Below, in pieces: positions 34,902-47,550 of a stretch of 64,000 nucleotides of DNA. Source of the DNA: Ailurus styani. Lineage: Eukaryota > Chordata > Mammalia > Carnivora > Ailuridae. Every line of letters begins with the position of its first letter. Positions within the stretch are counted from its first letter, which is position 1. The translations under genes were made by a program, and so were the position numbers. Location: NCBI GenBank assembly GCA_002007465.1, contig LNAC01000751.1, positions 72,001 to 136,000 on the forward strand. The letters are read 5' to 3'. Below the pieces are notes generated by a model. That model was given only the letters and a program-made list of their open reading frames with translations. It ran no database searches and was not told the DNA's origin.

Positions 34902-34930
34902 CTGAAAGATACCGAATAAAAGTAAAATCA
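34902..34930 (-). promoter_or_regulatory. Splice acceptor of zinc-finger terminal exon, copy A
   Basis: On the minus strand a pyrimidine-rich stretch (TTTTACTTTTATTCGG, then TATCTTTCAG) ends in AG at 34,903-34,902. The following 71 bases are open in frame with the zinc-finger ORF. The exon therefore starts here and the true translation start lies in an upstream exon. The same site is conserved in the other two copies. Confidence 0.7.
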
Positions 34931-35956
34931 TTGCACTTACTACATTCAGATGAATATACTGATGACTTCTAATATAGAATCTTCAAGTCAATCAGACAAT
35001 GTCAGAAAGACGGCTGAAAAGGGACCATCAGGACTTCATTCCTCCGTGGACGCGTTTCACTGCACAGAATGTACTGACCACATAGCCTAACAGATAATGC
35101 TGTGCTATGGGCATGGGTAGCACAAATCGCTTTCCTGTATCTCTAATAACCAGGGAAAGGGTCACATGAGTGCCAATTTAGTAGAAAGATGGAAAATGAA
35201 ACAGAAAACAGAAATGAACCAAATACGGTACACTAAAAATAGGAATATATCAAGTACAGGAAGAGCGGTTTGTCAGAAAAGATCAACATTGACAGCCCAT
35301 GAAGTAAATTAAGAATAACAGAGAAAAGACGGACTAAAAGGAGAGGTGAAGAAGTAAAACCAGACACAGTATAACTGACCCGAGGAATAAAAGTCATTGT
35401 AAGAGGCAACAACGGATAATCAGTGCAAACAAATTCATACCAAAACATGAGTATAAATTTAAAAAAAGAAAGTATAACCAATGTAGACTCCATCATTCAG
35501 AAAAATTAAAAAAAAAATCACAACTGATCTACAACCACGAAGCCGAATGAAGGAGGAATAACAGAAAAAACTCCCTCCAAACAAAAACTGTGCGCCAGAT
35601 GAATTCACTGGATGTGCAAACAGACACTGAAGGAGAAAGGACTTCAAATCTCCTCAAACATTTCAAAGGAGTCAAGATCAGAGAAACTAGCAGAACACTC
35701 TGTCTGTGGTACCAGCATTACCAGCTTATCCAGGCCAGAAGACGCTACAAGTAACACAAGTAACAAAGTACTACCTGTGAGGAATATGCACTCAAAGTCC
35801 ACAATAAAATAGAGCCAACTGCATCGAAGCACATGTTCCCATTTTACAAGATAATCAAGTGGGAAATCATCCTGGAACTAAGGGTGTTCCAACATAGAGA
35901 AAACCATAAATTGAAGATTCCACATTAATAGAATGAAGACCAAAAATGACATGATC
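34931..35956. other. Intron-like sequence upstream of zinc-finger copy A
   Basis: Upstream of the acceptor no second exon can be recognised on the minus strand. KRAB-A and KRAB-B text was looked for and not found. The sequence recurs at 45.4-46.45 and 53.87-54.89 kb with small differences. Confidence 0.55.
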
Positions 35957-36133
35957 GGGGCACCTGGGTGGCTCAGCTGGTTAAGGGACTGCCTTCCACC
36001 CAGGTCATGATCCCGGAGTCCTGGGATCCAGTTCCGCATCGGGCTCCACGGGGAGTCAGCTGCTCCCTCTGACGTTCTCCTCGCTCATGCTCTCTCTTTC
36101 TCTCTCTCTCATAAATAAAATCTTAAGAAAAAG
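35957..36133 (+). mobile_element. CAN SINE, unit A (ancestral to all units)
   Basis: A diverged SINE (GGGGCACCTGGGTGGCTCAG to AAATAAAATCTTAAG) with orthologous copies at 46,458 and 54,891. It predates the duplication. Confidence 0.9.
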
Positions 36134-36789
36134 TACGTGATCATATTAAGTGAGACAGAATACAAACATCTACATATTGGACATCATGTCCTGTGAAAAA
36201 CACTCCAATTAGAGAAAGAAGGAACCCGCTAACCTAATGAATGCCGTAGATGTATCAAAAGCTGAAACCTATTCAATAGTCAAGACCGCAAGCTTCTACT
36301 CTATGATCAGAACATAATAAAGTGACCCCATCACTGCCTTTCAATATACTACAAGACATTCTAGTCAGATCAATTATGCAACCAAAAATACAGTAAAGGA
36401 ATCCAAACTGAGAAAGAAACAGTGACCCCATCTCTTTTCACAGATGATATAATTATAGAAATCCCTAAAAAAAAATCTTAATTTTTACTGTTTTTTGTCA
36501 GTTTCTATTGTTTACTTCTGCCAATTTTTCCCTAGTAGACTTAACATTTTAATTTTTCCGTCATACAGAGTAAAGAAAAATGTTGGCATAAACAACTTAA
36601 TTTTCACCAGAAGAACTTGGAAAGGAAGAAAGTTAGATGAAATTTAGTAGAGGAATGAAATACCAGAGAAAAATCTGATATAAATAAAATAAATACCAGA
36701 TTAACACTAACAGAACACTGAAAGAACACTCATTTCAATTAAAAAATCAAACTGGACATGATTTAACTACAAAACCATTTGACACTAAC
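36134..36789. other. Unassigned intron-like sequence, unit A
   Basis: AT-rich. 36.4-36.5 kb has faint L1-like text (CAGATGATATAATTATAGAA). Nothing else is recognised. Confidence 0.45.
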
Positions 36790-36804
36790 AAACCAGGTAA
36801 TTTA

Positions 36805-37372
36805 TTTTTTTTTAATTTTATTTTTATTCTTTGCCCAAGGGGTACAGGTCTGTGAATCATCAGGCTTACATCTTTCACAGCACTCACCAAAGCACAAACC
36901 CTCCCCAATGTCCATAACCCATCCACCCTATCCCTACCCTCCCACCCCCCAGTAACCCTCAGTTTGTTTTGTGAGATTAGGAGTCTCTTATGGTTTGTCT
37001 CCTTCCCCATCCCATTTGTTTCATTACTTTTCCCTCCCTAATCCCCACGACCCCCCACCCTACCCCTCAAGCTCCTCATATCAGAGAGATATGATAATTG
37101 TCTTTCTCTGATTGACTTATTTTGCTCAGCATAATACCCTCCAGTACCATCCATGTCGTTGCAAACGACAAGATTTCGTTTCTTTTGATAGCTGCATAGT
37201 ATTCCATTGTATATATATACCAAACTTCTTTATCCATTTATCTGTTGATGGACATCTAGGTTCTTTCCATAGTTTGGCTATTGTGGACATTGCTCCTATA
37301 AACATTCGGGTGCATGTGCCCCTGAGGATCACTACCTTTGTGTCTTTAGGATAAATACCCAGTAGTGCGATA
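36805..37372 (-). mobile_element. Young 5-prime-truncated L1 insertion private to unit A
   Basis: Antisense L1 3-prime end, beginning with the complement of a poly-A tail (TTTTTTTTTAATTTTATTTTT) and running to GGATAAATACCCAGTAGTGC. It is flanked by AAACCAGGTAATTTA (36,790-36,804) and AAACCAAGTAATTTA (37,373-37,387). Units B and C have the empty site. Confidence 0.95.
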
Positions 37373-37619
37373 AAACCAAGTAATTTAGAAGAAAAACCCA
37401 GATAATTCCTAAAAATAGGTAAGTTGTTAAAGACTAAATTAGGAACCCTCAACCAAAGGAACGGGAAATCTCCTTAGACCAATTAACAGGTATGAAAAGT
37501 TGAATTTGGAATCAATACTCTCCCAGCACAGAAAAGCCGAAGACCTAGGAATCGTACTACATTTGATGAAGTCAATGAGTTCCCTACAGCAAATCATGAG
37601 TTGCATAATTCTTTTTTTT

Positions 37620-37820
37620 TGTAAGATTTTTTTAAAGATTTTATTTATTTATTTGAGAAAGAGAGAGAGAGAGTAAGAGACAGCATGAGAGAGAAGGTCA
37701 GAGGTAGAAGCAGACTCCCCGTGGAGCTGGGAGCCCCTTCTGGGACTCGATCCCACGATTCTGGGACCATGACCCATGCCAAAGGCAGTCGCTCAACCAT
37801 CTGAGCCACCTAGGCACCCC
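37620..37820 (-). mobile_element. CAN SINE, unit A
   Basis: A reverse, older SINE ending GAGCCACCTAGGCACCCC, with orthologues at 47,551 and 55,978. Confidence 0.9.
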
Positions 37821-37989
37821 ATCAGTTGCATAATTCTTCTCCCTTCCTTTTTTGTTCAGATTCAGTATATTCCTATATTTTGCCTTCTATATAACAAAGT
37901 CATCCTTCTGCATCTTCCAGCCTACTCTTTACAAGAACCCTGTTTCTAATCGCATTTATTGCATTGCTCATCTTTCTATTTTTTTTAAA

Positions 37990-38181
37990 AGAATTTATCT
38001 ATCTATCTATCTATTTGACACAAAGAGAGAGAGACAGCAAGAGAGGGACCACCAACAGGGGGAGTGGGAGACAAAGATGCAGGCTTCCAGCAGAGCAGGG
38101 AGCCCTTTAGGGGGTCTCGTTCCAAGACATCATGACCTGCGCAGAAAGCAGCCGCTTAACAACTACCCACCCAGGCACCCC
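37990..38181 (-). mobile_element. CAN SINE, unit A
   Basis: A reverse SINE with an ATCT-repeat in its tail, ending CCACCCAGGCACCC. Orthologues at 47,910 and 56,370. Confidence 0.9.
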
Positions 38182-38216
38182 CCCCATCTGTTTTACTTTC
38201 TAAACGATTTATATAT

Positions 38217-38403
38217 TGGGTGCCTGGGTGGCTCAGCTGGTTAGGCTACTGCCTTCGGCTCAGGTCTTGATCCCGGAGTCGTGGAATCGAGTCCCGTATA
38301 GGGCTCCCAGCTCCTTGCGCGGTCTGCTTCTCCCTCTGACCTTCTCCCTTCTCTGCCAAGTGCTCTCTCGCTCTCTTTTTATAATGAATAAAGAAAAACG
38401 TTA
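38217..38403 (+). mobile_element. CAN SINE, unit A
   Basis: The SINE GGGTGCCTGGGTGGCTCAGC with a degenerate tail. Its orthologue at 56,615 is cut by the unit C breakpoint. Confidence 0.9.
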
Positions 38404-38578
38404 AAAAAATTTATTTGACGAGGGATTGCAAGAGTACAGGTGGGAGCTACAAAAAAGGAAATATAAGGAGGCATCACACTGAGTGCAGAGCCTGACTTGA
38501 GGCTGGATCCCCGGACCCTGAGATCAAGACCTGAGCAGAAACCAAGAGTCAGTGACTTAACTGAGTACGCACGCACCC
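38404..38578 (-). mobile_element. CAN SINE, old, unit A
   Basis: A reverse, strongly diverged SINE (TTTATTTGACGAGGGATTGC to GCACGCACCCA). Orthologue at 48,337. Confidence 0.75.
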
Positions 38579-38589
38579 AATTATTTTTC

Positions 38590-39770
38590 AACTATTAGCT
38601 CTGTGGTAAAGTTCTCACTATTCCTTCCTCAACCCTTTCAGTATCCTTCTGACTGATGCTTTAAATTCTCCATCAAGCACTGTTACTCCTGTTCCAATTA
38701 GATCCCTGGCTGTGGCCCTATTTGCTTGTTTTCTTCGGGATAAATTCTTTTCATCTTGGCATTCTGTCTAATTCTCTATCTTCCTCTGTACATTAGAAAA
38801 TCCCATGATGTGTCCTGCTATATCCTTCAGCCCAGGGGTCTGCAGAGACTCTTCCTTGACTGTTATGGGCAGTGTTTGCTGCCTGGCCTGACTGTGGCCA
38901 CTTTCAACTAGGTGAGCTCTGCTCTGCTTGTGAGAGGAGACCTGACATCACCTCCACCAGAACTGAGGCCCTGCAGAACTCTGCTCAGGAGAGGTGATGT
39001 GGGCAGGGGCTGACCTTGCTGAGCCTGAGGCAAGCCTCACTGAGAAGGGCAGTCCCCTCAGATCACAGTGGGGTGGGGCTTCCTGCAAGCAAGGCAGACA
39101 GCCAGTGTCCCTGCTGAGTGAGGCTCTGTGTTCATGCTCCAGGACAGGAGAGGGAAATGGTGCCATCCAACTCCTGTGTTCTTGCAGACACATCTCACAG
39201 AATGTGTCCTCTCAGGAATATGCTCCTAGACAACTGAATTCTCCCCCACTGTGTGCCCCAGGTGTTCTTCAGTTGGCTGTTTCCACCTGTGTGCCCCCAG
39301 GTTGTTTGCCAGCCTTCTCTCCAGGAGCGCCCTAGGGCCCTCTTGGCTCCATCACGTCCAAATCTGCGGACCATTAGAACAACAGGCTTGAAGACATGCT
39401 AGTTCCAAGAACTCATGAAATTCAGCCCCTCTCCCTTTCCAACCCAATGGCTTTGGGGAAATCTTCTCACTCACTCCCTGGAATGCTCCTGTCATGCCAC
39501 CTACTCCACAACCAGGGCTCCGTGCCCTCCACAATGCTATACTCCTTTTCTCCCTAAACCATGTCTCCAAACTACCCACCATCTGCCATGTGGCCTCTTC
39601 TCCCCTTTTACTTGGAGAGTTTGTCCTGTCACTCTTCAACCCAATGTCTGGGGAATTTAAGATGATTTGATGTTTACCGAGTGGTGTTCATGATGCATCA
39701 TGAGTCTAGGATCCTCCTAGCCTAGTGCCATTTCTTCTTCTGGGGAATCCTTATCGTTATAATCCTGTTA
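38590..39770 (-). mobile_element. L1-like 5-prime UTR block, unit A (tentative)
   Basis: Antisense text resembles the 5-prime region of carnivore L1: the minus strand starts near 39,760 with AGAAATGGCACTAGG and AACATCAAATCATC, and the opposite end carries CCCTGGCTGTGGCCC. Small open frames inside are shadows. It is almost identical to 48.53-49.70 kb. Confidence 0.4.
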
Positions 39771-39784
39771 AAACTCATACTGAG

Positions 39785-39963
39785 GGCATCTCAATCTTCA
39801 AGCGTCTGCTGTCTGCTCAGGTAATGATCTCAGAGTCCCGGGAATGAGCCCCACATCAGGCTCACTGCTCAGCGGGGAGCCTGCTTCCTCCTGTGTCTAC
39901 CTGTGATGTCTGTCAAATNCTCTGTCAAATGCATAAATAAAAAAATTTTTTAATTAAAAAAAA
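39785..39963 (+). mobile_element. CAN SINE, diverged, with one N
   Basis: The SINE head is degraded (GAGGGCATCTCAATCTTCAAG). The single N (39,919) sits between two copies of TCTGTCAAAT that are single in the unit B orthologue (49,722-49,887). Confidence 0.8.
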
Positions 39964-40167
39964 AAAGAAACAGATGCTGAATGACACAGAACTCATGGTC
40001 AGCAGTGGAAGGTGCGTGAGGGGAAGGGTTAAAGAGGGATGGGGATTAAGGAGCACACCTGTCCTGATGAGCAAGGCATGAGGTACAGAACTGTCAAATC
40101 ACTATATTGTACACCTAAAACTAAGAAAACACTTTATATTAACTAGAATATAAATAAAACATTACAG

Positions 40168-40362
40168 GGCGCCTGAGTAGCTCAGTGGGTTAAAACCTCT
40201 GCCTTCGGCTCAGGTCATGATCTCAGGGTCGTGGCACCTAGGCCCAAATCGGGCTCTCTGCTCAGCAGGGAGCCTGATTCCACCTCTCTGTCTACCTGCC
40301 TCTCAGCCTACTTGTGATCTCTCTCTCTCTCTGAAATCAATAAATAAGACCTTTAAAAAAAA
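40168..40362 (+). mobile_element. CAN SINE at the unit A/B junction
   Basis: A full SINE with head GGGCGCCTGAGTAGCTCAG. Unit B begins directly after its A tail. The same head recurs at 50,090, where unit C begins. Confidence 0.92.
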
Positions 40363-40366
40363 AAAG

Positions 40367-40600
40367 TCTGTTTCTTGATTTGCTTCTCCACTACTTTTTT
40401 CTTTCCCATTGCTCACTCGTTTTGTTTTCTGAATTCTGTATGTGAGTGAAATCTACAATATTTGGCTTTCTCTGACTTATTTCACTCGGCAAAATATTCT
40501 CTAGCTTCATCCATGTGGTGGCCAATGGCAAGGTATCATTCCTTATAGGGTGATAAATATGCCTTTTGATATCTATCTATCTTCTTTATTCCTTGAAGAG
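40367..40600 (-). mobile_element. LINE-1 3-prime fragment, unit B
   Basis: Antisense L1 3-prime UTR text (TCTGTTTCTTGATTTGC, TTTCTCTGACTTATTTCACT), the counterpart of 29,297-29,560. It marks the start of unit B. Confidence 0.75.
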
Positions 40601-40639
40601 TCAATGAAACACTTGGGCTGGACTGTTTCAAGCAGAAAC

Positions 40640-41400
40640 GCTCACTGCCTCTCACTGTTGAACTTCTCCTCCAACAAATCCGGGCCATGCAAAGAGCCAG
40701 AGCATAAAACTGCACTTACCATGGCTCTGAGGAAAGGGAGGAGGTAGGTCCCACCCAGCAGTGAAGCAGCTTCCCTGAAGGATCACCCAACGACAGTGAA
40801 CCTTGCCTTGACTGGGGTGATCTACCTGGGAAACGAGTGCTGGGGCAACCACAGCACATGCCTTGCTGATCCGGCCCATTCCATTATCCCGAAGGCTTCT
40901 TCATCTCAAATACCTTTTCGACCATGTGACACCTTAAAGCTAAGCCCAAATGATTGCACCAGGCAATACTTTCCTCCATCCCCTGTCCCGGACACAGGCA
41001 GGGAAAATACAGTAGTCACTGACATCCGACAGCATTAGTCTCAGTAAGACCCAAGAGACCAATCAAATCATCAAGATCAAGCAGGACCTCCCTAGTCCTG
41101 TGAAACCCACATTGGCCAATTCCTTTTCCCCATTACATATATTCATCACATGACACCAAGAGCTGCCTGTGCCTTTGCAGTGACTAAAGAGTCACCTCTG
41201 GGTCCCTCCCCACACTGCAAAGAGATCCTCACATTTCCTTGTAATAGGTCTTCTCCAAGGACGGTGCCTTCATCAAGTTTTACTTAGATTCACATCCCAC
41301 ATCCCTGTGCTAAATGTCTGAATTACTACCCACTGGCCTTTCATCTCTCTAATCCCAAATAAGCATTTACTAAGGACACTCTCCACAACACAAGCAAAAT
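40640..41400 (+). repeat. Paralogous intergenic block Y, copy in unit B
   Basis: It is nearly identical to 29.57-30.3 kb of unit A, with a handful of substitutions over several hundred bases. Confidence 0.7.
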
Positions 41401-41806
41401 AGAATGACTGCGATGCCTATGTAGCTGGAAAGAAAAACAAGAAAGAATACAACTGGAGACTGGAGATAACTAGGTCATAAAACGAGTAGAAGTTATTTTT
41501 CCTCCATCCAGGGAGTCCACTGGGCAACTCGGGACACTCGTCCTCCTCCACATCCTAATTCTTCATCCTAAATACTTCCTGTCTCTTCCCTGCGCTACCT
41601 TACCGTATCACTCCTATTGGGATAGATTTCTCTTTCTTATGGGGAGTCTATTCCACACAGAGCATGGTCACATGCGCACGTGTACTTCACAGACACCTCA
41701 CAACAACACTTAGTGCGTGAAGTGGGCACGTACTTTAATTTGGGCCACGGTGCACTGCCGTAGAGTCCCGAGCCTGCGGCCAGAATCTGCCCTTCCAACG
41801 ACAACA

Positions 41807-41807
41807 N
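41807..41807. other. Single N at a 1.07-kb deletion junction
   Basis: The left flank CCAACGACAACA matches unit A at about 30,739 and the right flank ATCAGGGGTGCAAGAC matches it at 31,809, so about 1,067 bp of unit A have no counterpart. Confidence 0.95.
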
Positions 41808-42239
41808 ATCAGGGGTGCAAGACTCCCACCTGATGCAGCAGGACACCTAACATCTTTGATGGAGCACCAGTCACGTGCTCTCACATGCCCACTAGGAATA
41901 AAAGAATTCTCTGAAGAGATTTCAGAGTAAAATAAACTAATATTGTTAGTCACAAATCTCAAATAAGGTCAATGTAAAACACTTAAAAACTATATTGAAA
42001 TTAAACATATGTAAAAGTCCATCCACAAAATCTGTGGAAATAGCATGTACATTTTCTGTCTTTGACTCTGAGTTTTCCTTATAACTATGTTCATACAGAG
42101 TACTGTCTGAATACAGTGAATAATGTATTCCTTTTACTTGATTTCTTACATTTATTGGAATGTAATGTTCAATTAAATAGTCTTCTCAATATTTTTCTCT
42201 TTCAAGTTACTTTCTTTAATGCACTCTCTGGCGTTTGCT

Positions 42240-42771
<532 letters not shown>

Positions 42772-42773
42772 TC

Positions 42774-45400
42774 CTATCTACTATGAGTTTTATGATGGTT
42801 AGTGAGGACTGAGTAACTGGAAAAGTTGTTGCCACGTTCTTTACATTGGTAAGGTTTCTCTCCAGTATGAACACTGTGATGTTGAGTAAGGAATGAAGCC
42901 TGCCTAAAGGCCTTGCCACAATCTTGACGCCGGTAAGGTTTCTCTCCCGTATGAATTCTGTGATGTTGGGTAAGCCCTGAGCTATATTTAAAGGCCTTGC
43001 CACATTCTTGACATTGGTAAGGTTTCTCTCCAGTATGAATTCTGTGATGTTGGGTAAGCCCTGAGCTATGTTTAAAGGCTTTCCCACATTCTTGACATTG
43101 GTAAGGTTTCTCTCCAGTATGAACTCTGTGATGTTTCCTAAGGTCTGAAGGCTGGCGAAAGGCCTTCCTACATTCTTGACATTGGTAAGGTTTCTCTCCA
43201 GTATGAATTTGCTGATGTTGAGTAAGGTACGAAAGGTAAATAAAGCCTTTGCCACATTCTTGACATTGGTAAGGTTTCTCTCCAGTATGAATTCTGTGAT
43301 GTTGGGTAAGCCCTGAACTATGTTTAAAGGCCTTCCCACATTCTTGACATTGGTAAGGTTTCTCTCCAGTATGAACTCTGTGATGTTTCCTAAGGTCTGA
43401 AGCCCGGAGAAAGGCTGCACCACATTCTTGACATTTGTAAGGTTTCTCTCCACTATGAATTTGCTGATGTTGAGTAAGGTACGAAGGGCAAATAAAGGCC
43501 TTGCCACATTCTTGACATTGGTAAGGTTTCTCTCCAGTATGAATTCGGTTATGCTGGGTAAGCCCTGAGCTATGTTTAAAGGCCTTGCCACATTCTTGAC
43601 ATTGGTAAGGTTTCTCTCCAGTATGAACTCTGTGATGTTTCCTAAGGTCTGAAGTCTGGCGAAAGGCCTTGCCACATACTTGACATTGGTAAGGTTTCTC
43701 TCCAGTATGAATTTTGTGATGTTGAGTAAGGTCTGAACCCCGGCTAAAGTCTGTGCCACATTCTTGACATTGGTAAGGTTTCTCTCCAGTATGAATTCGG
43801 TGATGCTGGGTAAGTGCTGAGCTCTGTTTAAAGGCCTTCCCACATTCTTGACATTGGTAAGGTTTCTCTCCAGTATGAACTCTGTGATGTTTCCTAAGGT
43901 CTGAAGCCTGGCGAAAGGCCTTGCCACATTCTTGACATTGGTAAGGTTTCTCTCCAGTATGAATTCTGTGATGTTGGGTAAGCCCTGAGCTATGTTTAAA
44001 GGCCTTGCCACATTCTTGACATTGGTAAGGTTTCTCTCCAGTATGAATTCGGTGATGCTGGGTAAGCCCTGAGCTATGTTTAAAGGCCTTCCCACATTCT
44101 TGACATTGGTAAGGTTTCTCTCCAGTATGAATTCGGTGATGTTCGGTAAGCCCTGAGCTATGTGTAAAGGCTTTCCCACATTCTTGACATTGGTAAGGTA
44201 TCTCTCCAGTATGAATTCTGTGATGTTGGGTAAGCCCTGAGCTATGCTTAAAGGCCTTCCCACATTCTTGACATTGGTAAGGTTTCTCTCCAGTATGAAC
44301 TGGGTGAAGTCGAGGAAGGGTTGAAGAGCCTTTACCACATTCTTTACATTTGTAACGTTTCACTCTACTATGAATTTGCTCACGTCCCTTTATTGATGAA
44401 CAGTCCTTAAAGGGTTTACCACATTCTTCACATCTGTATACCTTTTCTCCAGTATGCATTCCCTGACCTTGTGACAGTGTTGAGTGGCAGTCAAAGGATT
44501 TACCACCTTTCTCTCCCCGAGGGATTGTCTTGTTTCTATTTAGCCTTGATGACTGAAGAAAAGTGGTCCCTGGTTTGTTATGTCTGAAAAGTTTTTTTCC
44601 CTCACGGATTCTGTCATGATCACCAACACTGGAGGAGTGGCTAAGAGCTTTCCCACATTCATTGTATTTCTGAGGATTCTCTCCCAAAGGGACACTCTTA
44701 TGTTTACAAAGGTTAGAGCTTGGATTGAAGCCTTCCCCACATTTATCACATTCATAAGGGTTCTCTGGAAACCAAGCCCTGACACATCCATCAACATGGG
44801 AGCCCTGGTTCAGTGTTTTCTCAGATTCACTGCATTGAGCAAGTCTGTCTTCATTGAAAAGCCTCTGGTCATTCTGCAGGGCAGACTCCTCAGTGAAGCA
44901 CCTCTCATACGGATCCGACGTAGCACTCTGTTCTTCATTTCTAAATCTCTGACTGTCAGAAATATCTGACTGAAAGGTCAGGCCAATCCTATCTTCAAAA
45001 TGGTTCAAATCATTATTTTCACCATGGACTAGGTAACTTTCTGGGTTTTCCAAATGGTCGGTCCACAAAAGGGTGTGTTTGAATATTTGATTGGAGCTTT
45101 TGCTGACAGAAACACACTGCTTTGCAGAAACAGCTGACTTAAAAAGGGAGGTTTTCCAAAACGGTTTATATCCTTCACCATTTGGGGCAGTGAGATTCTC
45201 ATGAAAGGCAATTGTCTTGGTTTGGGTATGTACTCTGGGAAATCGGTGATGCCTTTCATTGTCCACATGGTTGTCCCAGTCTGGACTTGAGTGTAAAATC
45301 TCAACAGCACTATGTTTGTATCTATGCATTGATACTTTTTGGAAAGAACCTTCTATGCTTCGCTTTAGCAGAAAACTCTGGGTGTCATGTGAAGATACAG
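42774..45400 (-). CDS. Terminal exon of C2H2 zinc-finger gene, copy B (18 tandem fingers)
   Basis: Copy B has the same architecture as copy A: acceptor AG at 45,402-45,401, open frame to the TAG at 42,774, first Met at 45,329 probably internal. The spacer is the same length (about 347 residues). Eighteen 28-residue fingers follow, six more than in A, matching a 504-bp longer exon. Fingers 5-16 are four modules of three, each starting with an SDLRK finger followed by an SxLTQ finger. Helix residues -1,2,3,6 of the modules include QSDK/QSAQ/RSDQ, QSDK/HSGQ/CSYQ, RSDK/HSGQ/YSYQ and QSDK/HSGQ/YSGQ. Sixteen fingers keep all ligands. Finger 17 (YRRQDC) lacks its first Cys and finger 18 (YQCKERG) its second, and the pre-array finger has R for its first His ([10 protein letters not shown]). 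These changes suggest relaxed constraint at the array ends. No KRAB exon is seen in the unit, so function is uncertain although the frame is fully open. Confidence 0.85.
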
Positions 45401-45429
45401 CTGAAAGATACCGAATAAAAGTAAAATCA
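45401..45429 (-). promoter_or_regulatory. Splice acceptor of zinc-finger terminal exon, copy B
   Basis: The sequence matches the copy A acceptor, with AG at 45,402-45,401 and 71 open bases before Met 45,329. Its conservation after duplication supports it as the real exon boundary. Confidence 0.7.
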
Positions 45430-46457
45430 TTGCACTTACTACATTCAGATGAATATACTGATGACTTCTAATATAGAATCTTCAAGTCAATCAGACAATG
45501 TCAGAAAGACGGCTGAAAAGGGACCATCAGGACTTCATTTCCTCCATGGACACGTTTCACTGCACACAATGTACTGACCACATAGCCTAACAGATAATGC
45601 TGTGCTATGGGCATGGGGTAGCACAAATCACTTTCCTGTATCTCTAATAACCAGGGAAAGGGTCACATGAGCACCAAATTAGTAGAAATATGGAAAATGA
45701 AACAGAAAACGAAAATGAACCAAATACGGTACACTAAAAATAGGAATATATCAAGCACAGGAAGAGCGGTTTGTCAGAAAAGATCAACAATGACAGCCCG
45801 TGAAATAAATTAAGAATAACAGAGAAAAGACGGACTAAAAGGAGACGTGAAGAAGTGAAAGCAGACACAGTTTAACTGACCTGAGGAATAAGTCATTGTA
45901 AGAGTCAACAATGGATAATCGGTGCCAGCAAAGTCACACCAAAACATGAGTATAAATTTAAAAAAAAATGTATAACCAACATAGACTCCATCATTCAGAA
46001 AAATTAAAAAAAAAATCACAACTGATCTACAACCACGAAGCCGAATGAAGGAGGAAGAAAAGAAAAAACTCCCACCAAACAAAAACTGTGCGCCAGATGA
46101 ATTCACTGGATGTGCAAACAGACACTGAAGGAGAAAGGACTTCGAATCTCCTCAAACATTTCAAAGGAGTCAAGATCAGAGAAACTAGCAGAACACTCTG
46201 TCTGTGGTACCAGCATTACCAGCTTATCCAGGCCAGAAGACGCTACAAGTAACACAAGTAACAAAGTACTACCTGTGAGGAATATGCACTCATAGTCCAC
46301 AATAAAATAGAGCCAACTACATCAAAGCACATGTTCCCATTTTAGAAGATAATCACATGGGAAATCATCCTGGAACTAAGGGTGTTCCAACATAGTAGAG
46401 AAAACCATAAATTGAAGATTCCACATTAATAGAATGAAGACCAAAAATGACACGATC

Positions 46458-46639
46458 GGGGCACCCGGGTGGCTCAGGTGGTTAAGGGACTGCCTTCCAC
46501 CCAGGTCATGATCCCGGAGTCCTGGGATCCAGTTCCGCATCGGGCTCCCGCTCCACAGGGAGTCAGCTGCTCCCTCTGATGTTCTCCTTGCTCGTGCTCT
46601 CGCTCTCTCTCTCTCTCATAAATAAAATCTTAAGAAAAA
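46458..46639 (+). mobile_element. CAN SINE, unit B
   Basis: Orthologue of the SINE at 35,957 (GGGGCACCCGGGTGGCTCAG). Confidence 0.9.
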
Positions 46640-47550
46640 GTACGTGATCATATTAAGTGAGACAGAATACAAACATCGGCATATTGGACATCATGTCCTG
46701 TGAAAAACACTCCAATTAGAAAAAGAAGGAACCCGCTGAACCTAATGAACGCCATAGATGTATCAAAAGCTGAAACCTATTCAGTAGTCAAGACTGCAAG
46801 CTTCTCCTCTATGATCAGAACATAATAAAGTGACCCCATCACTGCCTTTCAAAATAGTACTGGACATTCTAGTCAGATCAATTATGCAACCAAAAATACA
46901 GTAAAGGAATCCAAACTGAGAAAAAAACAGTGACCCCATCTCTTTTCACAGATGACATAATTATAGAAATCCCTAAAAAAAAATCTTAATTTTTTACTGT
47001 TTTTTGTCATTGTATTGTTTTCTTATGCCAGTTTTTCCCTAGTAGAATTAGCATTTTAATTTTTTTTCCGTTACACAGAGTAAAGAAAAATGTTGGCATA
47101 AACAACTTACTTTCCACCAGAAGAACTCGGAAAGGAAGAAAGTTAGATGAAATTTAGTAGAGGAATGAAATACCAGAGAAAAATCTGATATAAATAAAAT
47201 AAATACCAGATTAACACTAACAGAACACTGAAAGTAACACCCATTTCAATTAAAAAATCAAACTGGCCATGGTTTAACTACAAAACCATTACGTACTAAC
47301 AAATCAGGTAATTTAGAAGGAAAGCCCAGGTAATTCCTAAAAATAGGTAAGTTATTAAGACTAAATTAGGAACCTTCAACCAAAGGAATGGGAAATCTCC
47401 TTAGACCAATTAACAGGCATGAAAAGTTGAATTTGGAATCAATACTCTGCCAGCACAGAAAAGCCGAAGACCTAGGAATCGTACTACATTTGATGAAGTC
47501 AACGAGTTCCCTACACCAAATCATGAGTTGCATAATTCTTTTTTTTGTAA

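Noticed and set aside
35644..35832. Minus-strand frame containing GLDKLVMLVPQ, checked as a possible KRAB-B exon
   Set aside because: It lacks the KRAB-B consensus and good splice sites. Conservation in all units follows from the DNA duplication.
38948..39660. Small frames identical in units A and B (for example 38,948-39,193 and 39,352-39,639)
   Set aside because: Their identity reflects near-identical DNA over the whole block, in all frames and on both strands. The block looks like L1 5-prime sequence.
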